A stretch of DNA of 64,000 bases from positions 62,001 to 126,000 of the forward strand of contig SNVD02006062.1 in assembly GCA_013180625.2 (NCBI GenBank), given 5' to 3'. The position numbers were made by a program, and so were the translations under genes. The stretch's first letter is position 1, and each line of letters opens with the position of its first letter. Positions 48,744 to 60,713 of the stretch are shown here, in pieces. The DNA comes from Boswellia sacra. Its lineage: Eukaryota > Streptophyta > Magnoliopsida > Sapindales > Burseraceae. Below the pieces are notes generated by a model. The model was not told where the DNA came from, searched no databases, and saw only the letters and a list, made by a program, of their open reading frames with translations.

Positions 48744-49868
48744 CGGGCCAGTTTGGGGTTCTGGTGAAAAAAAGTCCATTTTTTCTTTAGTAACAACAAC
48801 ATAAGAAATTTGGGGTTACTTCTCAACCTGCTTTAAAAAGAATTTACTACATAAAAAATCAAGTCTAATAATGAAGGAGTCTAAATGCAAGCAACCAGTT
48901 GATTTTGGAGATCAACTTTTACTTCCAGAAATTGAAATATCAAAACTACTCTCAATTAAAAAAATATAATTTCCCTTATTTATTAAATTTTTTATTAAAA
49001 TTTATACTCATAATTAAAATAAACAATTTTTTATTTTCGTGAAATATTTTTTTGAAAATATATAGTTACGAAATGCCTTTAGTTAATAATAAAATTACAA
49101 TAATTACTAAATATATTAGTAATTTAATAAAAATTTTAAAAACGAAAAAGTACATATTTAGAGTCATTAAAGCATAAGTTTTATAGCACAACAAAGTCAT
49201 GATGCGTAATTTTTTTAATAAAATATTATTAAATTTGTAAATAAATTTATAAAAAATTTTTAAATAATAATCTTTTTATGTAAAAAAGCTAGGACATTGC
49301 AGGCAATTTTTTTCAATTTTTTATTTTTTCAAATTTTGTAAATGAAAAATTAAATAAATAGAATTTAAATTAAAAATATATTAAGCAAATCCAATAAACA
49401 TTAATAATTAACTAAAATTTAAAATCATATTTATTAATTTATTATGTTATTATAAAGTTTATATTATTTTATAAATAAATATGAGGATTTCTCATATTAA
49501 TTTTTATTTTTAAATTTAATTTAATTGTCATATAAATTAAAAATTAAATTTAAACTTCGATATAACTTATATAGTGATACATTTTACATAAATTAAAAAA
49601 TGATTTATTCTTTTAAAATTAATTATGAATTTAAAAGTTATATCTTCTACAAAGTAATAATAGACGTATTCATTTTGGTTATTTGTACATAATTAAAGTT
49701 ACAACAATAATAATTTCAAACATTTCTATCCTGTTTTCGAAAAGCAAAACTGTTTTTAATAATTGATACACCAAACACCCTCCCACCTTTTTTTAAAGCT
49801 GATTTTTCCGTAGTAAAGTGAAAATTTCTTTTTTCCACAGCAGTAGCAGTAGGAACCCCAAACTGGCC
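48744..49868. mobile_element. 1.1-kb TIR element, copy 4
   Basis: Left GGGCCAGTTTGGGGTTC; right GGAACCCCAAACTGGCC, an almost exact inversion. AT-rich and non-coding inside. Confidence 0.65.
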
Positions 49869-49903
49869 TTACATGATTTCTCTCTTGACTTACGGGTCAT
49901 ATG

Positions 49904-50448
49904 TAGGGGTGACAATTTGCCCCGCCGGGTCCAGGGCCCCGGTTTGTCCCGGACAAATGGGGCGGGGCAAGACCCGCCCCAAAACTGTTTTGGGGCGGGT
50001 CTGGGGCAAAAGAATTCTGCCCCGGTAGGGGCGGGTCAGGGTCCGGGTCTAACACTTAGCCCTGTTCGACCCGCCCCGCCCCGCACAGTATAAGGGTGTA
50101 TATGATAAAAAATAAACTATTGGGATTTAAATGATATTATTAGGGGTGATTGTAACACGTTTGAATATATTAGAGGGTTGACAGTAAGTAAAATAATATG
50201 ATAAAAATTAGAGGTTGTAAATGTTATAGGGGGTTGATTGCAAAAAATAAAAATATTATAGGGGGTTAATTGCAAAAATATAAATGTTTAGGGGCGGGGC
50301 GGGGCGGGTCTAATTTGTTCAAAATTTTTTTGCCCCGCCCCGCCCCGCCCCGCAACGGGGCAATGGGGCGGGGCGGGGCAAAAAAAATTTGAACGGGGCG
50401 GGGCTGGGTACCGGCCGCCCGGACCCGCCCGCCCCATTGCCATCCCTA
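49904..50448. mobile_element. GC-rich non-autonomous hAT element, second copy
   Basis: A 545-bp element with ends TAGGGGTGACAATTTGCCCC and, inverted, TAGGGATGGCAATGGGGCGG. A perfect 8-bp duplication gtcatatg flanks it (49896-49903, 50449-50456). It is the reverse-oriented relative of 14375-15142: both GC-rich end blocks match, while the AT-rich middle is shorter. The tandem units at 44.5 and 47.7 kb show the uninterrupted catatgaccttgc site. It encodes nothing. Confidence 0.93.
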
Positions 50449-50498
50449 GTCATATGGCCTTGCAATCGATGTAAATATCTTGGGTAATATAAATATTG

Positions 50499-51752
50499 GG
50501 GATAATATCAAAAACTACCGTCAAAGTTTGGTTTAATTTCAACTAGAGAATGAGTATGTTATTTTAATTAATCAGACCCCTAACATTTTACAAAAAGAAT
50601 CAGTCGTTAGTTTCAATCCCAAGAGAAGTATAAAAATACTTTTTTACCCCTAATAAATGAGTAATAAATTTTAATCAAATAAAATACAAAATTTTTTTAT
50701 TCTTTATCGTTCTCTCTCCTCTTCCTTCCTCTCCAGCTGCATTCCTTTTACTTCTTCTCCATCTCCACTTCTGTTCTTCCATTCATCTTCTACCTCTTCA
50801 ATAAATCACAAAATTAAAAAAAAAACAGTAATTCCCCAATTTCCCAAAATCGATTCAACAATTTATTCCGATAAATACAATACCCAAATACCCAAATCTC
50901 CTAAATCAATATGTTGGTTCAACCTGCATGGTGGTGGAAGCATGGTTGTGCTCAATGGTGGTGATGGTGGTGGAGGTGCTTGTTGATGCGATTGCTAATG
51001 ATGGTTGGCGATTGTAGTTGTTGATGATGGTTGGTGGTTGTACCGGTTGATGGTAGCTATTGCTTCTAATTTCTTCTAGGTGATGTGCCCGTTGATGATG
51101 TTTGGTGATCGCAGCGGTTGATGGTGGTTGTTGCTTCCAATTTCTTCTGGGTCGTGATGGATAATCAACAAAGTTTGCTTGTATGTTCTCTTTTTTTTTT
51201 TCTATTGCTTGTATGTTTCGGTGGTGTTCATAGTGATGTTGGTGCTTGGATCTTGAAACTTCAGTAGTTTATTCTGTTGTTGTTTTCTTTTTAATCTTAT
51301 TTTTTCTTTTCGGGGTAGTGATGTTCGACTTTGATCTTTCATAGCTATAGGAGGAAAGTGTTGTAAGCAACTTGAAAACCTGAATTTGAGTTCATGCAAA
51401 TGTTTGGCCTTGTATTGCAGCTTTTGGCACTAATGTAATCATTGACTCTTCAAATATTACTAGTGCACTCATTATTAATCAACAACAAAAAGGAGTGTTT
51501 GATGCGGCTTGCCGAAGGATGTACTCGTTTGAAAGTTCTGAAGCTCCTTTGTATCAATGTTAAGATGAGTTCTGAATCTGTAGGAAAAGTAATGGTGATA
51601 TCTATTTTGCCCCGCTCAGTGAATGCATAAGTTAACGGAAAATGTTATATGATTATTTTTTGACAACCTTGAGGGTGTTATTGATTAGAATAGCAAACTC
51701 GTTCTCTACTTGATATTAGATCAAAATTCAAGGGTACCTTTGATATAATCCC
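50499..51752. mobile_element. long-TIR Mutator-like element, non-autonomous
   Basis: Ends GGGATAATATCAAA and, inverted, GGGATTATATCAAA; the inverted similarity continues for about 90 bases (AGTAGAGAACGAGT-like text on both sides). Flanks ataaatattg (50489-50498) and ataaatgttg (51753-51762) match at 9 of 10 bases. Other tandem units read through this site. The interior has a CT-rich leader-like block (50700-50800), a GGT/GATGGTGGT-rich part and a fragment at 51510-51600 reading RLAEGCTRLKVLKL, similar in style to F-box/LRR proteins, perhaps captured host sequence. Confidence 0.82.
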
Positions 51753-52370
51753 ATAAATGTTGTAAATAGAGATTTGAACATTGTAAATAGTTACAAAAAT
51801 CGTTGTTTTAGATTACTTTTGTATTTTTTTTGTCTAAAACATCCATATAAAAGTTAGAAACGAGTCTATATAAAGGTTGTAATCATTTACCTTAAGTTAA
51901 AAAAAAAATCATTTCTAAGGTTTATTTACGCTTTTTGCAACTTAATAAACCCATTTACAAGTTGATATGCTACCAATATATCGTTACGTCAACTGCGATG
52001 TAATTGAGTCCATTGAATTCCCTTCAAAGATGGCTAGGCACTCCTATATATAGGCTCTAAGGTCGGTTAACAAAACTGATTCTGCTGGCTGTGAAGCTTC
52101 CTTCAATTAAGTTCCAATTTCGTATGAATTAACATCAAAAGTCTTTGGATGATGAATAGCGGCAGATGATTTCTTTGTGTGATTAGAATACAGGCAGCAA
52201 GTGTATCATATAATTAGTTAATTTCCTAGACATGTTTCAAGCACTGGGATATATGTTTCAGTAAAGGTTGAAACGCTATATAAAATTAAAGTACCAAATT
52301 TACTTATTGTATGGTGTTCAAATTATTGTTGTTTTTCCAATTTTTCACGCAATCGCAGAAATTGAGGGAT

Positions 52371-52391
52371 CTCTCTCTCTCTCTCTCTCTC
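52371..52391. repeat. (CT)n microsatellite
   Basis: About ten CT units. Confidence 0.93.
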
Positions 52392-52891
52392 AGTTTTATA
52401 TACATGAATGAAATAAATGTGGTGTTATTTGTTTTGCAAAGTATTCTATCATTTATGCTCAGAATCGATCGACAAAATGGCTGCAGTTTGAAGTTTAGAG
52501 ATTAATTTTAGGATTGAGGTGTGAGATCCTAGGAATATGTCGTGAGGATAGGTGAATTAAATTGGAAAGAAGAGTTTGACTAATTAAATCCCTTTAATTA
52601 GTTTTTTTTTTTTACAACAATTTTATCATCATCTGAATCTAAAATCAGGTCTAGAACGAAACAAAATTTAGGGGTTGAATAGAACCACTCTTTCCTGAAT
52701 GATCCAACCTCTAATGTGGTGTTGGCTTAATTGTGTCAAACCATAGAATGATTTGTATATTAAAAAATGAATTAGGGGACTATTGACTTTTGTTCAAAAT
52801 TTGAATGGGTCAAAATTTAAAAATCTCAATGTTATTTTTGTTTTTTTTCATTTTAATATCTAAATTAAAATGTCTGAAAACTAATCGTTTT

Positions 52892-53103
52892 GAGTAATGC
52901 TACTCTTACAAACTACTTATACAATTTTACCAATACTGATGTGGAATAATGTGATTTGATAAATAAATACAGTGATTTGATAAATATATATATTAATAAT
53001 AAATGACATTAATTAACATGAGTGATGTGGCGATCATATAGAGATGCCACATCAGTTCGTATGTGTGAGTTTATATAAATAATTTGTATGAATAGCATTA
53101 CTC
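52892..53103. mobile_element. 212-bp MITE, Mutator type
   Basis: Inverted ends GAGTAATGCTACTCTTACAA and GAGTAATGCTATTCATACAA, flanked by a perfect 9-bp duplication aatcgtttt (52883-52891, 53104-53112). The 9-bp duplication points to Mutator rather than to hAT or Stowaway. Non-coding. Confidence 0.88.
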
Positions 53104-54034
53104 AATCGTTTTATAAATCTATCCATATTTATAGACATTATTCTTCTTTGCGAATTTATTTTACATAATAAAAATATTTGCATACCAAAATTTATTTAAA
53201 TAAGTATAATTGGGCTAAAAAGTTATTTGTTTCTAAAAAGAATTTGATATAGAAAATTGGCTAAATAACAATAAAATAATTTTAAAAATAGATACAGAAT
53301 CATAATATAAAAATAGAAATAAATAATAATAAATTTTCAGAATTAAAATATTAGACTGTATACAAATTGGTCATAAATAAATTTTATAAAGGCATTTAGG
53401 AGAATTAGAAGGGTAATAAATGATTCAAACATTTTAATTCAAATAAAAAAGCTAAAATATTTTTTGCTTTTTTTTATTAAGATGAAAATATCTTAAATTA
53501 AATCATAAGTAAAAAAAAATCATGAAAATATCTTAAACCTGAGAATAAGTCAAATTCAAACTTCAGACAAAAAAAAAAAATCAGTCCCTTAGTTTCAGGA
53601 CACCATTTCTTTTCAACTTGTATCTTCAGGTTTCATACATGATTTAAGGTTTGCCTCATTATTATCAAATAAATGGCACAAAACCTAGCATTACTTGATT
53701 CCCTATTAATTTAATTTTATGTAAGTTTTTAAGGATTTATTTGCTATAACCAAATTATTTGGCTAAGTTTTATATATTTATTCACATATTAACCTTTATT
53801 GCCATTTTTCAAGCATTTGTTGGTTTTTTTTTGATAAACTAAAATTTTATAAGGAGCCAAAAAGACCTTTTAAACTGTCCAGCTACTATACAATAGTCAT
53901 GACAACTAAACTTTTTAAAGATGTAGGTATTTTTAAATTGTCACTTCAATTCTTTTTACATTTATTTATTATTAATTAAAGAATAGATTTTACAAATATA
54001 CAAGAACAAGTGGAAAACTTTAATGGCTTAAAAT

Positions 54035-54935
54035 TGTTAGTGTCAATATGACACGTGGCATGCATGTGTAATGCATAATTTATTTTTGTCATCTTGTGAT
54101 TAAACATTAATTTGGATATTTTATATTGGGAGAATTTTTAACTAGAATAGAATAACTTGAGTTGGTATTCTAGTTGAATAGGAAGTTTTATATTGACCAT
54201 ATCTTATTAGATTAAGATATCCTTTCTAGTGTTCTAGTTTAATTAGGATAATCTCTTTTTACTTCCTATATTGTTTGATATTTATCTAATAATCCTATTT
54301 GAGTTTTGTAGGACTTTGATGATGATTAGGATTATTGATTACATGAATAATATAGCTGTTCACACATGCTATATAAAGGGAAGCACTCAAGGCTTAAAAA
54401 GAAGGGCAAGAGAGTTGTGTTTTGTACAGAAAATGTTAACAGCACTTGAGTGTCTTTGTTTTTCATGATCTTAATTGTAAAATCTTTATGATTTTGTTTG
54501 TTCAGACTGTGCATGACTCATGTGCATTAGGTGTGTGCATAGATCTGATTTGTAAGAGTTATTGAGTTGTATAAGCTTAAGATGGTTGAGTGATTACATG
54601 ATTCTGTAATAGTTATCATGGTTATGTCTGACTAAACCGTTGTAGTTAAGTCTGACGAGTTTGTGAAGTACAATATCAGAAGATTGTGCGAAGGACTTTG
54701 GCTGTGATCAAGGGTGATTAAGTTTACATAGATTAGGTTAGTGAGTGAGCGGGTTACTACTATTGTAAAGAATCCTAAGTCAAGTGAAAACACAGATAGT
54801 ATAGTGGATTGCAACTCTTGTTGCAGATGGATGTAGGCTGGTTGATAGCCGATTCAAGTAAAATTCTCTATTCCGTTATTCTTAACTGTTTCAGTTATGT
54901 CTATGATAACTAACCATACACTGCAAAAACTAACA
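54035..54935 (+). repeat. 5' LTR of the Sirevirus-like element
   Basis: Starts tgttagtgtc and ends aaaactaaca. A TATA-like gctatataaaggg occurs at about 54368-54380. Confidence 0.93.
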
Positions 54936-54937
54936 AT

Positions 54938-54949
54938 TGGTATCGGAGC
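54938..54949 (+). promoter_or_regulatory. primer binding site (tRNA-Met type)
   Basis: tggtatcggagc lies two bases after the 5' LTR and differs at one base from the usual tRNA-Met complement. Confidence 0.85.
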
Positions 54950-54995
54950 AGGTTCACTGACATACTAGTGTAGATCAAGTTTTTCTTTTGCAAGT

Positions 54996-56560
54996 ATGGA
55001 AGGACTACGGAATGGAAGTTCAGTCACTTAACCACCATTGCTCGAGGATGGAAATTACGCCTACTGCAAGATTAAGATGAAGATCTTTTTGAAATCCCCT
55101 GATAATAGAGTTTGGGCCAGCGTTGTTCATGGATGGACACCACCAACGAAGACCAATGAAGCTGGACAATGAGTTGAGAAACCTGAAAACTAATGGACTG
55201 AAGCCGAATATAGACTGTCAAGCTGGAATTCTATGGGAATCAATGCTATCTTTAGCACTATCAACATTAAATATTTGGGTTAATCTTAAAGTGCACGACC
55301 GCAAAGCAAGCATGGGATATTTTTCTGAGGTAAAGCATGAAGGTATCGTGAAGGTAAAAAATTCTAAATTACTTACCTTGGCTTCAAAGTTTGAAAATCT
55401 TACTATGCATGAGGATGAAACTATAAGTCATTTTCATACTAGACTGTGTGAAATAACTAATGGTGCTTACATGCTTGGTGATGGATATTCTAAGGCTAAA
55501 ATTATAGGAAAGATAATTAGATCTTCACCAAATAAATTTCAGCATAAAGTTGTAGCCATTGAAGAAAGCAATAACGTGAAGACCATGAGGGTTGATGAAC
55601 TACTTGGTTCTCTTCAAGCGTATGACATGTGACTAAAATCGAGGAAGAAAGAAAAAAGCATTGCTTTTTCTGCCGCTTGAGAAAAGAAAGAATGTGATGA
55701 GTCCGATGATGAGCAGATCGTGTATTTGACAAAGAACTTTACCAAATATATGAAGAAGAATCTCAAGAAGAAAAATCCTGAGAAAGTGCAGAAAGTAAAG
55801 AACTTGATGCAAAGAAGTTTCTCAAAGAACCAGCCAGGAAGATTCAAGAAAAATCTGATAAGAAAGGCCAAGTACAATGGTTCGAATGTAAAGGATTTAG
55901 GCACATATAATCTGAGTGTCAGAATTACAAGAGAAGAATGGATAAAGGCTTATGTGCAACCTGGAATGATGACACAAAAACTAAATTTGATGTAGAAGAA
56001 CATTTCAGTAACTTTGTTGCATTTACTGGTAACATGTCTGATAAAGGCAAAACAGTCGTTTCTGACATAACTGAGCAGAACAGATCAAACAATGATGAAA
56101 TAGATGCAGAGAAGGAAGCTGATTATCAAGAAGGACTTCAACTTGCTTATTATGCACTTTATGAAACATGGAAAAAATAGAAAGCTCAAATCAATAATTT
56201 GCAGAAATAGAGAGAAATTCTCAATTATGAGAAGGCATATGATGAAGACTGCATGAGTAAACTAGAGACAGTTGTAAACCATAAAACTAAGGAGATCGAG
56301 AAACTCAAATTTGAACTTGCAAAAGTTCATGAGTGCATTGATGAACTTAAGATTGGTTCAGCTCAACTGGATCAAGTTTTAAGTCTTGGAAGAAAAAGCA
56401 CAAATAAGCATGGCTTGAGATTCAATGAAGGTAATATTGCTTCAACAAACATTTCAGTTTCAAGTTGAAATGCTAGCTCTCAAAATTCAAAAGGTAAAGA
56501 TGTCTTTGTCTTACCCATGAGTTCCTTTAAGTCAAGCCCAGAAAAGATAATCAAAATTGT
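54996..56560 (+). pseudogene. Sirevirus-like gag, decayed
   Basis: The ATG at 54996 opens a Gag that breaks early (stop near 55020). Readable Gag text includes LEDGNYAYCKIKMKIFLKS and HGWTPPT at about 55035-55150. The clearest block is 55320-55630, with KLLTLASKFENLTMHEDETI, SKAKIIGKIIRSSPNKFQ and VAIEESNNVKTMRVDELLGS. Stops follow at 55630 and 55678. A lysine-rich segment (55720-55880) and an acidic, coiled-coil-like segment (about 56030-56360) come next. The remains of a zinc knuckle, TCYFCGVKG, lie at about 56567-56593, ending in a stop. This is the normal order for a long Sirevirus Gag. Confidence 0.85.
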
Positions 56561-56593
56561 TCCTACTTGTTATTTTTGTGGTGTAAAAGGTTA

Positions 56594-58102
56594 GATCAGA
56601 CTTATATGTTATAAGATGTTGAGTCTATTGCATAAGAAATCTAAACAGTTTAGACAGTTGCCTAAGACTCGACCAATTTGGGTTAAGAAACAGGAAACTA
56701 CGTGCAATGTTGCATTCATTGCTTTAAAATCCACAACTAATGATTTTTGGTATTTTGACAGTGAATGCTCAAGACACGTGACAGGAAACAAGAACTTCTT
56801 GAAAGACATTAGATCTTGTAAAGGGACAGTCATGTTTGATGATTGAGCTAAAAGCAAAGTGCTAGGTAAAAGTACTTTGTGTGTTGAAGGTTTGCGTAAG
56901 TTGGAAAATGTTTTGTTTGTCGAAGGGCTAAAAGCTAATTTAATTAGCATTAGCCAAATTTGTGATGACCAATTTGAGGTGAAATTTACAAAAAGAAGAT
57001 GCATGGTTTTAGACAAACATGAAAATTGCATTCTTGAAGGAACAAGATCAAATAACATGCAATTGATATTTGTTAGCAAACACTAATGCATTTTCTACCA
57101 AAATATCAGATTTAGAGTTATGACACCAAAAGCTAGGACACATAAACTATAGGGACTTAGTTAAGTTAACTAAGACTGGAGTGGTTAAGGGTGATCTAAC
57201 TCTTGATGACAAACCAAATGGTATTTGTGGACCATGCCAGTTAGACAAACAAATAAGAAGATCACATAGCTCTAACACATACCTTAGCACCTCTCAGATT
57301 CTAGATTTGTTGCATATGGACCTTATAGGACCCATGTAAATTGAGAGCATTGTAGAAAAGAAGTATGTTTTTGTTGTAGTTGATGACTTTTCAAGGTTTA
57401 CTTGGGTTGATTTCATTCATGAAAAATCTAACACATTTGAAGTTTTCAGAAATTTATGTGTTAAACTTCAGAATGAACAAAATAGAAACATTGGTAGAAT
57501 TGTAAAAATTTGAAGTAATCATGGCAAAGAATTGGAATGTTTCCGATGCAAATTTTTGTAAATTTCATGGTATATCTCATGAATTTTCATCTCCAAAGAC
57601 ACCTAAACAGGATGGAGTGGTAGAGCAAAAGAACAGGACTTGACAAGAGGTGGCAAGGGTCATGTTGAATGGCAAAAAGCTAATGAAAAGGCTACTAGTA
57701 GAAGCTATCAGAACAACATTCTATATCTCCAATAGATTGTTCTTACGACTTGGAACAACACAAACCCCCTATTTTGAAAGGAAGAAAGCTAATCTCAAAT
57801 ATTTTCTTATTTTTGGTTGCAGGTGCTTTATCTTGAATGATAGAGAGCAATTGGGCAAGTTTGATGTCAAAAGCGATGAAGGAGTTTTTGTCAGATACTC
57901 AACCAATAACAAGGCTTATTATGTCTATAACTTAAGAACTGAAACCATTATGGAATCAGGCAATGTAGTGTTTGATGATACTGATGATTTCTCTGTTTAT
58001 TCACAGAAAAAACAGATTATAAGTTTGACAGAGGATACAGATGATATAAAAGATTCGAACTCGGCTGTTGCAGATTGTAAAACAGAATCAGTTAGCGACT
58101 GA
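56594..58102 (+). pseudogene. Sirevirus-like protease and integrase, decayed
   Basis: The protease site reads WYFDSECSRHVTGN (about 56750-56790), with Glu-Cys where the family has Gly-Cys or Gly-Ala. The pre-integrase text ANLISISQICDDQFEVKFTK follows. The integrase core is spread over three frames at 57230-57660: LLHMDLIGP (about 57308-57334), VVVDDFSRFTWVDF (about 57376-57417) and PKQDGVVEQKNRT (about 57601-57639), with stops at 57338, 57512 and 57641 among others. From 57650, a frame of 150 codons covers the C-terminal integrase part (FGCRCFILNDREQLGKFDVK). Inactive as read. Confidence 0.85.
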
Positions 58103-58146
58103 TACAACCAGTGCAGTTAACTCATATAAAACAGAACCATTAGACA

Positions 58147-59827
58147 ATGCTTCTGGACATAAATCAAATAAGAGATATTGGTATTAAGAGAGATCCACTA
58201 TCTTGGATTCAAAAGGCACATCCCATAACTTCAATCGTTGGAAGTCCAGAAAGCATAATGAAAACAAGAAGCAAAGTGAGAAATATGGTAAATCATACTT
58301 GTTATGTCTCTTTAATAGAACCAAAGAATGTAACATTAAAAGAAAATGTTTGGATAAATGCTATGCAAGAAGAATTAAATCATTTTGAAAGAAATAAAGT
58401 ATGAGTGTTAGTTCCTAGACCAAAGGATGCAAATGTTATAGGAACTAAATGGATCTTTAAAAACAAAACTGATGAAAATGGGCAAGTCATTCAAAACAAA
58501 GCTAGATTAGTTGTACAAGGTTACACTCAAATTGAAGGAATTGATTTTGAGGAAACTTTTACACCTGTTCCTAGACTTGAATCTGTTAGATTACTAATTG
58601 CTATTGCATACTTGTTGAACTTTAAATTATTTCAAATAGATGTGAAGACAACCTTCTTGAGTGGCTATCTTAATGAAGAGGCTTATGTTGAATAGCCTAA
58701 GGGATTTATTGATCCTAAACATCCTAATTTTGTGTATAAACTTCACAAAGCATTGTATGGTTTGAAACAAGCTCCTAGAGCTTGGTGTGAGAGATTAACT
58801 AGCTTCTTGATTCAAAGAGGCTACACTAAAAGAAGCAATGATAAAACTTTATTCACTAGTTTTATCATTAAACATGCTTCAACTTATTTTATTATTGCTC
58901 AAGTGTATGTTGATGATATCGTCTTCGGTTCCACAAACAAAGTCAAAGCTAATGAATTTTTTGGGCTAATGTAGAGTGAATTTGAGATTAGTATGGTAGG
59001 TGAGTTGAATTTCTTTCTTGGTTTATAAGTGAAGTAACTTGAAAGCGGAATATTTATTTCACAATCAAAGTATGGTAAAAACTTGGTAAAGAAATTCAAA
59101 CTAGACAAAGCCAAGGCACTTAGAACCCCTACGAGTACTAACATCAAGCAAACAAAAGAGAATACAGGTAATGATGTCAATTCAAGCCTTTACAAGAGCA
59201 TGATTGGAAGTCTCCTATAACTAACTGCAAGCACACCAGATATCAGTTTCAATGTTGGCTTATGTGCTCATTTTTAGTCATGTCTGAAAAAACTACATTT
59301 ACCAATAGTGAAGAGAATTATCAGGTATGTTCATGAGACATCCGATTTTAGAATATAGTTTACTAAGGACATAAATACATGTCTTGCAGGTTATAGCGAT
59401 GCAGATTGGGTAGGAAACATAGATGATAGGGAAAGCACTTTGGGTGGTTGCTTTTACCTAAGCAATAACCTGGTTTCTTGGCACAGCAAGAAGTAAAATA
59501 GCATCTCTTTATCCACAGTAGAGGCTGAATATATAGCCATGGAAGTTACTACACTCAATTGCTTTGGATGAAACAAATGACAAGTGACTATGGTATTGAT
59601 CAAGATTCAATAACATTGATATCTCAAAAAATCCAGTCCAACATTCTAGAATTAAGCACATTGATATAAGGCATCATTTCATTGGAAAGCTTGTTGAATC
59701 CAAAACAATCCACATTAAACATATTTCTACTGAGAATCAACTACTTGACTTGTTTACTAAAGCACTTGATGCATTGAGATTTGAAAAACTGAGAAAAGCC
59801 AGAGGCATTTGTCAATTATTTACATAA
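58147..59827 (+). pseudogene. Sirevirus-like reverse transcriptase and RNase H, decayed
   Basis: Reverse transcriptase text begins at about 58320 (WINAMQEELNHFERNKV, then a tga at 58402-58404). It continues with [65 protein letters not shown] and the active site [10 protein letters not shown] at about 58906-58935. RNase H text includes AGYSDADWVGNIDDRES (about 59389-59440) and LSTVEAEYIAM (about 59512-59540). Stops at 58693, 58972 and 59025 and several later frameshifts destroy it. The text ends near 59827, where Copia pol usually ends. Confidence 0.9.
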
Positions 59828-60713
59828 AAATCGTGTTTAGTTATATTATTTATATCTACAGCATCATTAGTCAATTTTTCAACTTAAGCATGATTGAGCT
59901 ACTTTGATTGTTTAACTTTACTAGTAATTTAATGTCAAAACCAGAGACGGCTATCGGTTACGATGTGTGAAACTTAGCCTTAGAGAATAGCTTCAATGTA
60001 TCTGGCAAATATGTTGAGGCAACCTACTCTAATGGAAGAGCGCTACCTCATTTCATGTGTGAAAGCTACTGGTTTTAACATAAATAATTCTTGTTAAGAT
60101 TAATGTTTGTATGTGAAAAAAACATACTCATATTGAACACTCAATAGAATTGTATGCTAAGATGATAAAGATTAATGTTAATATGAGTTTAAACAGCTCT
60201 GATACACGCTTGGTTTTAAAATGACTTTATGAAGCTCAAATATTTTAGTTATGTAAAGTTTTATTGTTTTCAGTTATGTGCAGTATAACTTTTGACCAAT
60301 GATTCATGTCTGACTTTGTTTTATTTTCTTTTGTGTTGATGTGTCAATAAGGTGAACCACGTCAGCAAGGTCGTTTTAAAGGAAAATTTGTTTAGTGGCG
60401 AGAAGAATATGGGGATTTAAAAGCTCATAATCTTATAAGATTGCCTTGATTAATGAAGATTTTCAAAAATATTTTTGGAAATTACTTATAATTAATGAGC
60501 TAAAATTCTGTGCAAAGAGATATTTTGTCTTTCTTCAATTTTGGAAAACAAATTTTATTCAAATTTGAATTCTTGGAATTCGGATTGGATTGGGATTTTG
60601 TGATGGTTGTATCACACTTGGTTATTATTTCTTGATTATATAAATTTCGTATCTTATTTGCTTCATTAACCCTAAAATTGCAGCAAAGCTTCTCTTTTCT
60701 CTCTTCAACCATC
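59828..60713 (+). other. non-coding spacer between pol and the 3' ORF of the Sirevirus-like element
   Basis: About 0.9 kb without coding sequence, as in other Sireviruses where this spacer precedes the envelope-position ORF. A TATA-like ttatataaatt occurs at about 60635-60645. Confidence 0.6.

Larger units (their letters stand above)
42960..52320. repeat. tandemly duplicated intergenic unit (about 2.2-3.2 kb)
   Basis: The landmark gtgaagcttcc occurs at 44922, 48082 and 52091 (and, diverged, 39859). cagctggctactg occurs at 43365, 45494, 46438 and 48665. Order within a unit is gtgaagcttcc, caggcagcaagtgtatcat, tgggtccttgatgtaac, cagctggctactg, the 1.1-kb TIR element, then atgtaaatatct. Spacings are 3160 bases for the first pair and 4009 for the second, or about 2.2 kb once the hAT and MULE insertions are removed. 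The longer unit has an extra partial copy (about 45.4-46.3 kb). No coding sequence is found; this looks like intergenic DNA amplified by unequal exchange. Confidence 0.8.
52321..54029. other. intergenic, AT-rich, with one MITE
   Basis: Apart from the CT microsatellite at 52371-52391 and the MITE at 52892-53103, nothing is recognised. There are T-runs and A-runs but no supported gene. Confidence 0.5.

Noticed and set aside
51001..51170. GATGGTTG-type repeats as a possible regulatory or CRISPR-like array
   Set aside because: Irregular spacing and degenerate units; simple low-complexity sequence in a MULE interior.
56609..57079. Minus-strand frame of 156 codons
   Set aside because: Antisense to the retroelement protease/pre-integrase region on the plus strand.
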